Assembly: GCF_028368855.1 (NCBI RefSeq)
Contig: NZ_JAQNCY010000015.1
Coordinates: 47,283 to 111,282, forward strand
Source: Leisingera sp. SS27
GTDB lineage: Bacteria; Pseudomonadota; Alphaproteobacteria; Rhodobacterales; Rhodobacteraceae
Reading direction: 5' to 3'
DNA: 64,000 nucleotides
A program made the position numbers and the translations under genes. Below are positions 8,425 through 17,018 of the stretch, in pieces; positions within the stretch are counted from its first letter, which is position 1, and each line of letters opens with the position of its first letter. The notes under the pieces were generated by a model that was not told the DNA's origin, ran no database searches, and saw only the letters and a list, made by a program, of their open reading frames with translations.

Positions 8425-9548
8425 GCAAACGCAGAGTCTTCGACATCGACTTCCCGACTGAACCAAACGACCCCTCTGAAGTAAAAGCGCGCCCCGCGGA
8501 GACAGCCGTCCAGAAGCCGGACCAGCGGATGCGCAAACCGTCTGAATCGCGCCGCGGTCCGATGGCAACCGCGATTTCCGAGAACGCCGATGCGTTGCGC
8601 AACCGGGCGGAGGCAGAGCAGAAAATCCGCGATGAAAACGACCGGCTGGCACATGAGTTCGTCCGGCTGAAGAAGCTGGGGCTGATTGTCGACCGGATCC
8701 CGATCGGGATGATCAGCATGAAAAAGCTGATCCGCGACCGCAAGGAGGACCGCGATCCTGACCTGGAAGAGCTGAAGGCTTCGATCAAGGCGGTTGGCCT
8801 GTCGAACCCGATCCGGGTCGAACCCAAGGAGAACGGCCAGTACGAGCTGATCCAGGGCTACCGCCGGATGAAGGCCTATTGGGAGCTGTTGAACGAAACC
8901 GATGATCACAGCTATGCCCATATCCCCGCGGGGCTGGTGGCCAATGGCGACACGCTGCAGACCCTCTACCGCCGGATGGTGGACGAGAACCTGGTGCGCC
9001 GCGACATCTCCTTTGCCGAGATGGCGCAGCTGGCGCTGAGCTATGCCGAGGATGCGGGCACCGGGGCGGACTCCGTCGAGGATGCGGTCAACGACCTTTA
9101 CGCCTCTGCGGGCCGGCAGAAGAAGATCTATATCCGTCATTTCGCCCAGCTTCTGAGTGCGGCGGGTGATCTGCTGAAGTTTCCGGAGGCGATCCCGCGC
9201 GCGCTGGGGCTGGAGCTGCGGAAGCGGCTGGAGGCTGACGCCGCCAGCGTCCCGGAGCTGCGGGAGGCGCTGACGCGCGCGAAAGCCGCAACCGAGGAGG
9301 CGGAGCTGAACGTGCTGCGCGGCTTTCTCGAGGGCAAGCGCAAACCCGCGCAGCGCCCAGCTGCTGCGCCGCGCCCGGGTGTTGCCAAGACCACCCTGCG
9401 CTGCACTGTCCCCGCGGGGACAGTGCGTTGCCAGGCCCGTGACGGCAAGATCGAAATGGCGATGGAGCGGGACTTCTCCGAGATCGACCGGCATAAGCTG
9501 GAAGGGGCCATTGCCGCCTTCTTTGCCGCCTTGGAGGACGATGCCTGA
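8421..9548 (+). CDS. parB: ParB-family centromere-binding protein
   Basis: A 375-residue ParB. The N-terminal ParB/Srx nuclease-like (CTP-binding) domain covers about residues 85-185, with IPIGMISMKKLIRDR, LEELKASIKAVGLSNPIRVE and YELIQGYRRMKAYWELL. The last gives a GYRR variant of the GERR box that contacts nucleotide in chromosomal ParB. A helical HTH region follows (MVDENLVRRDISFAEMAQLALSY), as expected for KorB/RepB-like plasmid proteins. It would bind the palindromes clustered here, spread along DNA and stimulate ParA. It starts inside the parA stop codon. A palindrome lies within the gene at 9407-9422 and a terminator follows. Confidence 0.93.
   Translation: MSKRRVFDIDFPTEPNDPSEVKARPAETAVQKPDQRMRKPSESRRGPMATAISENADALRNRAEAEQKIRDENDRLAHEFVRLKKLGLIVDRIPIGMISMKKLIRDRKEDRDPDLEELKASIKAVGLSNPIRVEPKENGQYELIQGYRRMKAYWELLNETDDHSYAHIPAGLVANGDTLQTLYRRMVDENLVRRDISFAEMAQLALSYAEDAGTGADSVEDAVNDLYASAGRQKKIYIRHFAQLLSAAGDLLKFPEAIPRALGLELRKRLEADAASVPELREALTRAKAATEEAELNVLRGFLEGKRKPAQRPAAAPRPGVAKTTLRCTVPAGTVRCQARDGKIEMAMERDFSEIDRHKLEGAIAAFFAALEDDA
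9407..9422. promoter_or_regulatory. parS: parS-like centromere site 3 (inside parB)
   Basis: Exact 16-bp copy, here extended to a 20-bp palindrome by flanking AC...GT. It reads V-P-A-G-T in ParB. Confidence 0.65.
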
Positions 9549-9554
9549 GGCATC

Positions 9555-9570
9555 TGTCCCCGCGGGGACA
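9555..9570. promoter_or_regulatory. parS: parS-like centromere site 4
   Basis: Exact copy 6 bp after the parB stop codon, flanked by C and G to give an 18-bp palindrome. Confidence 0.72.
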
Positions 9571-9585
9571 GAGTTTGAAATCTGC

Positions 9586-9614
9586 AAAGGCCCGGCTGTA
9601 TTGCCGGGCCTTTT
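9586..9614 (+). terminator. Rho-independent terminator after parB
   Basis: Stem aaaggcccggc (9586-9596) pairs with gccgggcctttt (9603-9614), closing with a run of four T. It lies between two parS-like sites. Confidence 0.8.
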
Positions 9615-9652
9615 CTGTCTCTAACGCTGGTGTTTGTGCCTGTTTTTGCGGT

Positions 9653-9668
9653 TGTCCCCGCGGGGACA
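9653..9668. promoter_or_regulatory. parS: parS-like centromere site 5
   Basis: Exact copy, extended to an 18-bp palindrome by flanking T and A, 98 bp after site 4. Confidence 0.72.
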
Positions 9669-9752
9669 AAGCGGAAGGCAGGGGCGCCGGTGCAGCGGAG
9701 CCGAAAGAAAAGGACCCGGATTTGCACCCGGGTCACCGATCATTCTTCTTGC

Positions 9753-9768
9753 TGTCCCCGCGGGGACA
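9753..9768. promoter_or_regulatory. parS: parS-like centromere site 6
   Basis: Exact copy 100 bp after site 5, just beyond the stop of the minus-strand YceI-OmpA gene. The near 100-bp spacing of sites 4-6 is regular. Confidence 0.72.
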
Positions 9769-9785
9769 ACAGGTTCAGGCGCTGA

Positions 9786-10826
9786 TCAGTTCAAGACTTT
9801 GAACTCGATCCGCCGGTTCTTGGCCCGGTTCTGCGCGGTGTCGTTGGACACCAGGGGTGTGGTCTCGCCATAGCCGACCGCGACCAGACGCTCTGACGGG
9901 ATGCCTTTCTGCTGCAGATACTGGTTCACTGCGGCGGCGCGCTTCTCGCTCAGCGTCATGTTCCAGGCGGCCTTGCCCTGGCTGTCAGTGTGGCCGCCGA
10001 CCTCAACCACCATGCCGGGGCAGCGGCGGATGATGTCCGACAGGCTGTTGAGGAAGTCGCGGGAATTGGCATCAAGCCGGGCAGTGGAGGGAGCGAAGTT
10101 CACGCTGCGGCCCTGCGACAGGATCTCGAACCGCCCGGTGCAGGCTTCGCGGCTGAAATCGCCGCTCGCCTCCAGCGCGGCAGAGGCGCCGGCGGTGACT
10201 GTCCCCGCGGGGACAGATGCGCTGCCCGCACCGCCGCGCTCAAACATCAGGTCCATGCTGACCAGGCCGACGGGGGTGATGGTGACGCCGGCCGCTTCCT
10301 CCAGCTTCTCGCGGCCGGGGTTCAGATTGAAATCCTCCAGCTTGAGGATCACCGGCTGAACGGTGGCCACGGCGACACGGGTTTCGTCCAGCAGGGTGAC
10401 CGCGACAGGAATGGTCAGCCCGGCAGTGACCCCATGCAGGGACAGGGTGACCGGCAGGTCGATCTGCTTGCGCTGCAGGGCAGTCAGGTCGGCGATCTGT
10501 TCCGGGCTGATCTGCGCCGTGATCACCGCTTCGGGGTAGGTGAAGGTTTCAAAGAACAGGAACCGCATCCGCACATTGCGCAGGTCGATGGAGGTGTCGA
10601 CGGAGTCCAGAGCAATGTGGATCCTGGCTTCGCCCGTCTCGGAGATGCCGCCGGAGAAGGCAGCAAAGCGGCTGGACTCCGCAATGCTGCCCTTTTTGAT
10701 CGATATGAATCGAATGGCAGAAGATTCGGGTGTCAGCTGCCAGCCGCCCTCAAACGGGCCAGCGGCCAGGGCAGGGCGGAGAGTAAGAAGGAAAAGTGTT
10801 ATTATTGAGAGGGTTATGCGAAACAT
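9786..10826 (-). CDS. Secreted YceI-OmpA fusion protein
   Basis: A 346-residue envelope protein. ATG 10826 gives a clear signal peptide (MFRITLSIITLFLLTLRPALA). Residues about 25-185 look like a YceI lipocalin-type domain (WQLTPESSAIRFISIKKGS, VTLSLHGVTAGLTIPVAV, then the late ITPVGL). The C-terminal 120 residues are an OmpA-like peptidoglycan-binding domain (VEVGGHTDSQGKAAWNMTLSEKRAAAV then NRRIEFKVLN). The protein probably sits in the periplasm or outer membrane and holds the cell wall; the lipocalin half may bind a hydrophobic ligand. A parS-like site lies within the linker (VPAGT). The frame runs further upstream but that part is not signal-like. Confidence 0.85.
   Translation of the reverse strand: MFRITLSIITLFLLTLRPALAAGPFEGGWQLTPESSAIRFISIKKGSIAESSRFAAFSGGISETGEARIHIALDSVDTSIDLRNVRMRFLFFETFTYPEAVITAQISPEQIADLTALQRKQIDLPVTLSLHGVTAGLTIPVAVTLLDETRVAVATVQPVILKLEDFNLNPGREKLEEAAGVTITPVGLVSMDLMFERGGAGSASVPAGTVTAGASAALEASGDFSREACTGRFEILSQGRSVNFAPSTARLDANSRDFLNSLSDIIRRCPGMVVEVGGHTDSQGKAAWNMTLSEKRAAAVNQYLQQKGIPSERLVAVGYGETTPLVSNDTAQNRAKNRRIEFKVLN
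10200..10215. promoter_or_regulatory. parS: parS-like centromere site 7 (inside the YceI-OmpA gene)
   Basis: Exact 16-bp copy flanked by C and G (18-bp palindrome) inside a minus-strand gene; it encodes VPAGT in the interdomain linker. Confidence 0.62.
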
Positions 10827-11014
10827 GCGGCAGCCATCCGGGTTGCTGAAAAGGGACGTCCCGGCATCAGGGCCGGGCAGGAAGCGATGCGCCCAGACTA
10901 ACAGCAGTCTTGCCGCCGGGTGCAAGGGACGCGATAGTTTGGTAACCAAATACCTTTAAGAATGATACAGATGCCCGGCAGTGCAGGTGCTGCGGCGAGA
11001 AGTGGAGCAGAGAC

Positions 11015-12511
11015 GTGCAAGTTTTGATGATCCGGGTCCGGATGGTCCTGCTGGCGGCTGCGGCGTCCCTTTGGGGAAGCTGGGTCCTGGCAGAGGAGCG
11101 GCTGGCGCTGGTGATCGGCAACTCAAGCTATGGTGCGGTGTCTGCGCTGGACAATCCCGTGCGCGATGCCCGGCTGATCGCCGGGGCGCTGGAGGGGCTG
11201 GGCTTTGACGTGACCCTGGCGGCGGACGCCAAGCAGATCGAGATGAAACGGGCGATTGCACAGTTCGGCCGCAAGCTGCGCAACGCCGGGGAGGATGCCA
11301 CGGGGCTTTTCTACTATGCCGGCCATGGGGTGCAGAGCTTTGGCAGCAACTACCTCTTGCCGGTGGATGTGGCACTGTCGGATGCCGCCGATCTGGACCT
11401 GATGGCGATTGAGGCGCAGTCTGTCCTGCGGCAGATGGCGTCGGCCCGCAACCGCACCAACATCGTTATCCTGGACGCCTGCCGCAACAACCCGTTTGAA
11501 ACAGTGGCCGACCTGAACGAAAGCGGCCTGGCGGAGATGAAGGCGCCAACCGGCACTTTCCTGGCCTATGCCACGGCACCCGGTGATGTGGCGCTGGACG
11601 GGGAGGGGGAGAACAGCCCCTTCACCGAGGCGCTGGCGCGTGAAATCACGGTGCCCGGGGCGCCGGTCGAACAGGTTTTTAAACAGGTGCGCCGCGCGGT
11701 TCTGGAGCAGAGCAGCGGCAAGCAGACACCCTGGGACACGTCCTCTCTGGTGAGTGATTTCACCTTTGCGCCGGCAGCGCCGGAGGCGGCCATGACCGCG
11801 GCGGAACTTGAAGAAGCGCAGATCTGGGCCTCGATCAAGGCGTCGCGCGATGCGATGCAGATCATGCTGTACCTGCGCGGTTACGGCGATGGCAAATATG
11901 CCGGTGAAGCGCGGGCGCTGCTGGCGGAACTGGTGCAGGAGGAATTGCAGGCCGGCCAGCCTGCGGCGGCGGCGGTTCCGGCCCCCGTTCAGGACGCAGA
12001 AACAGCGATGTTCCAGGCGGCGCAGGGGGATGGCAGCAAGGCGGCCTATGAGGCCTATCTGATGGCCTACCCTGAGGGGCAATTCGCCGAAATAGCCGCG
12101 GCAGAGGTTGCAGCGCTGGCTGCGGGTGCCGGGCAGGACCCGGCAGCTGGCGGCGAGTCGCCGGCGGCAGCGCCGGAGCCGGCCGCGGAACAGGCGCCGG
12201 CGCCGCTCAGCGAAGCCGGGCCGGTGACCTATGCCAGCCCCTTGCATGTCGGCGTTCCGGAGATTGCCGGGCTGACGCTGGCGGAGGCGGTGACACGGGC
12301 ACCGCTTTTTCCGCCCATCGAGGGCCTGCCGGAGAGCTATTGGAAGGAGCAGTCCTGCAGCAGCTGCCATCAGTGGACGCGGGAACGGCTGTGCACGCAA
12401 GGCAACACCTATCTGAGCCTCAACATGCAGCGCTCGCTGGGCAAGCAGCACCCCTTTGGCGGCGCGCTGAAACAGGTGCTGAAAAGCTGGGCGGCGGGCG
12501 GCTGCCAATAG
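11015..12511 (+). CDS. Secreted caspase-like (C14) protein with C-terminal CxxCH motif
   Basis: A 498-residue protein from GTG 11015 (ATG 11027 is an alternative); a ggag site precedes the GTG. A signal peptide (ending WVLA) is followed by a caspase-fold domain, residues about 28-255, with ALVIGNSSYG, the catalytic His104 in YYAGHGVQ and Cys156 in ILDACRNNP. This is the usual bacterial caspase homolog dyad, cleaving after Arg/Lys or Asp in known members. A helical, alanine-rich linker follows. The C-terminal 60 residues contain CSSCH (Cys448, Cys451, His452), a c-type haem attachment motif, plus two further Cys. A haem role is inferred from the motif alone. It is divergent from the YceI-OmpA gene. 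Confidence 0.82.
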   Translation: MQVLMIRVRMVLLAAAASLWGSWVLAEERLALVIGNSSYGAVSALDNPVRDARLIAGALEGLGFDVTLAADAKQIEMKRAIAQFGRKLRNAGEDATGLFYYAGHGVQSFGSNYLLPVDVALSDAADLDLMAIEAQSVLRQMASARNRTNIVILDACRNNPFETVADLNESGLAEMKAPTGTFLAYATAPGDVALDGEGENSPFTEALAREITVPGAPVEQVFKQVRRAVLEQSSGKQTPWDTSSLVSDFTFAPAAPEAAMTAAELEEAQIWASIKASRDAMQIMLYLRGYGDGKYAGEARALLAELVQEELQAGQPAAAAVPAPVQDAETAMFQAAQGDGSKAAYEAYLMAYPEGQFAEIAAAEVAALAAGAGQDPAAGGESPAAAPEPAAEQAPAPLSEAGPVTYASPLHVGVPEIAGLTLAEAVTRAPLFPPIEGLPESYWKEQSCSSCHQWTRERLCTQGNTYLSLNMQRSLGKQHPFGGALKQVLKSWAAGGCQ

Positions 12512-13251
12512 GGCTGCCGGCCTGGATCCAGCAGGGCAGGGGGCTCCCGCCCGTGCAGGTGCATTTGAAAATGCACCGTCCCGGTTGGGCGTGGCGCTGT
12601 GCTGCGCACAGCGCGGCGGCCGGACAGGCTGGCGAAGTGCCGGGCGGGGGGCGGATTCTCATTTGCTGAGAAGCTGTTAAGCGTCAGATAACTGTGGTTT
12701 GTGCGTGCGCAACTGACGCCACCGGCCGCTGTTGATCGCACCAAGGTTTTCCATCGGATACCGGACCTCCTTGACCTGCGGGCGCGCTGCCGCATTGAGC
12801 CAGCCAGACGTTCATGCAGCGCGCAGCGAAACCTGTTTTTGAGCCCTCACCGGACCGGTTAAAATTGTGGTGTAAAGGCAAAGTGGAAGATTTTCTGTGC
12901 TTGCATGGAAAACAGGTCTGCGGTGCAGCGGAGATCCCGGCCATTCATGCAAGATGCAGCGGAATTGAAGCCGTGAAACCGCACAGTGCAGTGGACCAGT
13001 TCAGACAGGGAGGCTTAAGCCGTGATGCTGGCCTTTACCTGTGCAGTAAGACTTGAGGAGCCAAACTTGTTGTTCGCCTAAGCGCGGACCACCCCTTACG
13101 CCCGCGGGGCAGGGGCGGATAAAAGGTGTTGATTTGTTTGGTTTTTCTGCGGTGGGGCGTGAGTTTTCAACAGTCGCGCCAGTGGCAGGATACCCGGCCG
13201 CAGGCGTTTTGTCCCATTCAGTGTTTGGCTGGCAAGTAATAGACTTCAGGA
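12512..13251. other. Intergenic region without a recognisable gene
   Basis: 740 bp between the caspase-like gene and the LysR gene. Short frames exist on both strands but none has a good ribosome site together with a recognisable protein. The first part has a perfect 8-bp-arm palindrome (gtgcattt-ga-aaatgcac at 12559-12576) that could end the upstream transcript, though no T run follows. GC content falls towards 13100-13250, where the LysR promoter is expected. I see no RNA gene or insertion-sequence end. Confidence 0.5.
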
Positions 13252-14214
13252 ATGAATACAAAAATCGCCCGCAACCTGTCTCTCAAACAATTCCGCGCTT
13301 TTGTTGCGGTGGCGCGGTGCGGTTCGTTCAGCCGGGCAGCGCAGGAATTGGCGGTCTCCCAGCCGGCGCTATCACTGAGTATCCAGCAGTTTGAGGAAGT
13401 GATTGGCGTGTCCCTGCTGAAGCGGACCACCCGGTTGGTTGAGCTGACCGCGCAGGGGCAGGAGCTGCTGCCGAAGGCAGAGAAGATTCTGGAGGATGTC
13501 GAAGCTTCAGTCCTGTCAGTGAGGGCCAGTGCACAGGACCAGCTCAATCAGGTGCGGGTGGCGGTGCTGCCTTCGGCGGCGGTGCGGATTTTACCGCCGG
13601 CGATGCGCGGCTTTGCGGCAGAGATGCCGCAGGCAAAGGTTCACTTGCAGGACGACAACGCGCGCGGAGTGGAGGCGCAGGTGCTCGAAGGGCGTGCCGA
13701 TTTCGGGGTGTCGAGCAGCTGGTCTGATGATCCCAGGCTGACCTATCTGCCGTTTCTGCGCGATCAGGTTGGACTGATCTGCCGCAACACCCAGGAACTT
13801 GCGCGCCGCACCGAGCCGCTGAGCTGGGATTGCCTCGACGGTTTGCCGTTTGCCGGTATGGCCAAGGATACCGGGGTCAGCCGTCTGACCATGGCGGGTA
13901 AAGGGCTGCCGGCCTCTGTAACCAGCCCCGATTTCACGGTGCTGACGATGGCGGCGCTGGCCGGGCTGATTGAAAGCGGTGAAGCGGTGTCTGCGGTCCC
14001 CGCGCTGGCGGCACCGGATTACCTGAACCCGGCATTGGTCTACCGCAGCCTGTCGGCGCCAACTCTGTACAGGGAGCTTCAGCTGGTGGTGGCAAAAGAC
14101 CGCCCGCTGCCCTCTGCAGCTCAGAGCTTTCTGGAGTATCTGCAGAGCCAGGCACGGCAGATTTCCGCGCGGTTTCCGAACCGGACTGTTGAGGCATCCG
14201 TTGCCGGGGGCTGA
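13252..14214 (+). CDS. LysR-family transcriptional regulator
   Basis: A 320-residue LysR regulator of normal size. Residues about 8-68 are the winged HTH: LSLKQFRAFVAVARCGSFSRAAQELAVSQPALSLSIQQ, landmarks within 10-50, then LLKRTTRLVELTAQG. The remainder is the two-lobed periplasmic-binding-like effector domain. ATG 13252 is preceded by cagg. Unlike many LysR genes it is co-oriented with the pair of unknown genes at 14322-16753, which it may control from the 107-bp gap containing a palindrome at 14226-14237. The co-inducer is unknown. Confidence 0.9.
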   Translation: MNTKIARNLSLKQFRAFVAVARCGSFSRAAQELAVSQPALSLSIQQFEEVIGVSLLKRTTRLVELTAQGQELLPKAEKILEDVEASVLSVRASAQDQLNQVRVAVLPSAAVRILPPAMRGFAAEMPQAKVHLQDDNARGVEAQVLEGRADFGVSSSWSDDPRLTYLPFLRDQVGLICRNTQELARRTEPLSWDCLDGLPFAGMAKDTGVSRLTMAGKGLPASVTSPDFTVLTMAALAGLIESGEAVSAVPALAAPDYLNPALVYRSLSAPTLYRELQLVVAKDRPLPSAAQSFLEYLQSQARQISARFPNRTVEASVAGG

Positions 14215-14225
14215 TTTATTTGCCT

Positions 14226-14237
14226 GACTTATAAGTC
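14226..14237. promoter_or_regulatory. 12-bp palindrome, candidate operator
   Basis: Perfect palindrome gacttataagtc, 12 bp after the LysR stop and 84 bp before the next start. It contains a T-N-A-type symmetric core and could be a LysR box or a promoter element. Binding is a guess. Confidence 0.3.
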
Positions 14238-14321
14238 TTTCGATTCTTCAAATTTTACTTGGCTTCCCTTCCCGGCCAAAGCTGTCTGCGAACGCGCAGG
14301 ACTGGAATGGGAGGGCATTAC

Positions 14322-16022
14322 ATGCTCGCAGCACTTACCGAAAGGATGCGGCCGGAGGCGGAGGTCATGGATCTGCAACGCCTGGGGTCACTGCATTCTT
14401 CGACGCTCAGCTTCATGCGCACTTTGGTGCGGCGGATCATGAAGGAAGAATGGGACATCAGCCGCCGGATGTTTGATCTGGACCCAAAGGGTTACGGCAC
14501 GGCCATCTATGAAATCCGGACGCCCAATGGGATTTTCAGCTTTGTGCTGTTTTCCACCGAATTGCCTGATGAGGAGCGCAATGACCGGGTCATTGCCACC
14601 AGCTGGGACCTGACCATGGCGCTTTGTGAAGGCCTGGTGGATGAGGTCTGGCTGGAGGACCTGCGCCGCAATGTGCCGAAACAGGAAGCGGGCCGGGTTG
14701 ATGCGCGGGTGTTCAGCCTGTCGCGGGCCAACCGTTCTTCCCGGCTGTTCAGCTATGTGCTGGAAGAATTGAGCGCAGGCCGCCAGCCCGACGCGCAGCG
14801 CATTGCCGAAGTCGGCTATCTTTACCGGACAACAGCGGTTTACGGCAGCGGCAAACTGGGCATGGCGGACTGGAACAAGGTCCGGGCGAAGTTTCCGGAT
14901 TTCAACCGCCCGTTTGCACCGGAAATGTTCATCTGCTTCATGCTGCGCCAGTTCAGCCTGGACCAGATGGATCATGTCGCCAAGGCCAGCGCGCCTGATA
15001 CGGCGGTGGCGCTGGATGGTCGGCTGAAGCGGTTTTTTGGCATTGGCAATTCCACGGGACTGGGCATGGCCCCATATCTGATCAACCATGGCGAATTATT
15101 CAGCCAATGGGTGGAGATGCGCGAAACGGCGCTGGCGCAGGTCTTGCACAAAGCCGCTCCGACAGCCTGGCGGATCAGCCTGTTCCACAATCTGGTAAGC
15201 CGTGCCAAGCAGCATTTCGGCGAAAGCCGCACCAGTGACGCCGAGCAGATCGACCGCAACCAGGTACTGATTGCGGAGCTCAGCGAAGTGGACACCTGGC
15301 TGGCTGGTGCAGGCGATCAGCTGACAACCTGGTCGGAGCTGACGGATTACGCCCGTGATGTCTGGAGCCTGGAAACACAGGAGCTGATCAATTCCTTCTG
15401 CCTGGAGATACACCCTGAGCTGGTCAATGACCTGGAAGACAATTTCGCCGTCATTCCAAATCCGGTGATCGACCCGGCGATGAGCACTGCAACCCTGCGG
15501 CAACTTATCGAAACCCGTTACGATTGGGCGCTGAAGATTGATTTCTCTGATCCTTCACAGACCGATGCCTTCTGGTACCGCTCGGAAGAAAAACTTGAGC
15601 CGCGCTTGGGTTTTGCCGGCGCTGATCCGGGGGTGGAAAAGCAGATGCCGCTGCCGATCGGCCGCCGGGTGCGCGAATGCTATGATCTGCTGATGCAAGA
15701 TCTGGCGGAGACCCCGGACAGCGACGTGGTGCATTTCCTGATGCGCTGCCCGGCGATGAAAAGCATCGTGCGCCGCATCCAGACCATGTCGCGCCACAAA
15801 TACGGAGAGATCCGGGCCAATCTGGCCAGCCGCGACATCCGCCCGATGGACATGCTGCGCTGCAAGCTGGCGTTCTTCGGCGTCAGCAAATTCGACCCCC
15901 GCTCCAAGCTGTGGGTGCGCAACACCATGTATCAAGGCGCTCCGCTGATCGAGGACATCGGCAAGACATACGACAGCTGGTTTCTGCCGCTAACACCGAA
16001 AATGGAGGAGGTCCTGGCATGA
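14322..16022 (+). CDS. Conserved protein of unknown function (566 aa)
   Basis: I do not recognise this family. ATG 14322 is preferred over earlier in-frame starts (TTG 14259, ATG 14307) because gggaggg lies just before it. The product is soluble by eye, with no signal peptide or membrane segment, and helical; landmarks are YGTAIYEIRTPNGIFSFVLF near residue 60, LYRTTAVYGSGKLG near 165 and FFGIGNSTGLGMAPYLINHG near 245. The Ser/Gly-rich phrase in the last could be a ligand loop. The stop overlaps the next start (ATGA), so the pair is translationally coupled and probably works as one unit, likely under the LysR regulator upstream. Confidence 0.75.
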   Translation: MLAALTERMRPEAEVMDLQRLGSLHSSTLSFMRTLVRRIMKEEWDISRRMFDLDPKGYGTAIYEIRTPNGIFSFVLFSTELPDEERNDRVIATSWDLTMALCEGLVDEVWLEDLRRNVPKQEAGRVDARVFSLSRANRSSRLFSYVLEELSAGRQPDAQRIAEVGYLYRTTAVYGSGKLGMADWNKVRAKFPDFNRPFAPEMFICFMLRQFSLDQMDHVAKASAPDTAVALDGRLKRFFGIGNSTGLGMAPYLINHGELFSQWVEMRETALAQVLHKAAPTAWRISLFHNLVSRAKQHFGESRTSDAEQIDRNQVLIAELSEVDTWLAGAGDQLTTWSELTDYARDVWSLETQELINSFCLEIHPELVNDLEDNFAVIPNPVIDPAMSTATLRQLIETRYDWALKIDFSDPSQTDAFWYRSEEKLEPRLGFAGADPGVEKQMPLPIGRRVRECYDLLMQDLAETPDSDVVHFLMRCPAMKSIVRRIQTMSRHKYGEIRANLASRDIRPMDMLRCKLAFFGVSKFDPRSKLWVRNTMYQGAPLIEDIGKTYDSWFLPLTPKMEEVLA

Positions 16023-16753
16023 GAGTTTCCCGCAATGAAATGATCGCGGCGCTGTCACGCGCTTATGAAGGCGCCGGACATCAGATCGGTGACTACGAGG
16101 ATGCCGCGCAGCTGATCACCTGGTCGCATATGAGCGGGCTGGGAGGGTTTGAACGCATCGCGCTGCCGCCAGCAGCCCCCAAGGGCGGTGTGGCGCCGCG
16201 GCTGGACTATGAAAACGCTGGTCTTGCGGTGATCGACGCCGGCGGTGCCGAGATCTGCGAGCACGGCTCTCTGGCAGCTGATCTGGCGTATGCCAAGGCG
16301 CAGACGGCCGGATTTGCGATCGTGGAGCTGATCAATTGCCGCTATCCGGACTTGATCCTGCGCAGCCTGTCGCTGGTTGCCCAGCAAGGGGTCTATATCG
16401 CCGCCTACTGGAGCGATCAGGCTGGACGGCATGGGGCCACCTTTGAAAGCGGTGCGGTTTTCCCCAACTATTGGAGGGTGGAGCATGCCGGAGCAGGACA
16501 AGAGACTTCTGCTCTGACCATTATCTGTACGACGCAGGCAGCCTTGCTGGCGGATGCAGTCACGCGGCAGGCCGAACATCCGGAACTGCAGCGGTTCGAA
16601 GTCACCGCGGCGCAGCTGGCAGCCAATTATGATCAGTCGCTGGAGCGTGGCATCTCTGTGCCTTCAGACCATTGGAACGCGCTGAATGCAGCTGCCTGGC
16701 CGATCCTGGTGCCGTCGGATGACAAATCCCGGGCAGGGGCTGGCCCAGCCTAG
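16019..16753 (+). CDS. Unknown protein coupled to the 566-aa protein (DUF3726-like, tentative)
   Basis: A 244-residue protein starting MRVSRNEMIAALSRAYEGAG within the stop codon of the preceding gene. The N-terminal 50 residues (ending in AAQLITWSHMSGLGGFERI) recall the N-terminus of the malate/lactate/ureidoglycolate dehydrogenase-like superfamily, where a helix is followed by a SHG-type motif. The catalytic NAD-binding regions of those enzymes are not evident. It may belong to a DUF3726-type family, but this is from memory and low in certainty. No signal peptide. Function unknown. Confidence 0.7.
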   Translation: MRVSRNEMIAALSRAYEGAGHQIGDYEDAAQLITWSHMSGLGGFERIALPPAAPKGGVAPRLDYENAGLAVIDAGGAEICEHGSLAADLAYAKAQTAGFAIVELINCRYPDLILRSLSLVAQQGVYIAAYWSDQAGRHGATFESGAVFPNYWRVEHAGAGQETSALTIICTTQAALLADAVTRQAEHPELQRFEVTAAQLAANYDQSLERGISVPSDHWNALNAAAWPILVPSDDKSRAGAGPA

Positions 16754-16802
16754 GTGCCGGCCTAAAAGCGTTCCGGTGTTCAAGAGCGGCAACCATGGCG
16801 GT

Positions 16803-16847
16803 TAAAAAATCCGCCAGAGGCAGAAACAGCCAAACACTTTTCTGCCT
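16803..16847 (-). terminator. Probable terminator of the minus-strand exb operon
   Basis: Stem aggcagaaa (16818-16826) pairs with tttctgcct (16839-16847). Read on the minus strand it is followed a few bases later by a run of six T. It lies 172 bp beyond the last gene of the operon, so the link is moderate. Confidence 0.45.
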
Positions 16848-17018
16848 GTGCCGTGTTGTGACTGGCCGGGAAACGAATGCTGTGTCAGCAAGCGGTCAGA
16901 AAGATAATGTCGGTGTTGTCCGGCAACAGTGCTGATCGGCAGAGGCGCTTTGATTGCCCGGTCTTGCGGCGTTGGCCGCGGGGCTGCGGGTGCGGGAGTG
17001 CTGCCGGAACTGTAGAAC

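Noticed and set aside
8490..8935. Further parS-like sites at about 8490 (ccccgcggagac) and 8922 (atccccgcggggct)
   Set aside because: Both deviate from the exact 16-bp palindrome and break its symmetry; not counted as sites.
12684..13056. Possible small genes or transposase remnant in the caspase-LysR gap
   Set aside because: The short frames have no ribosome site, no known motif and no terminal inverted repeats around them.
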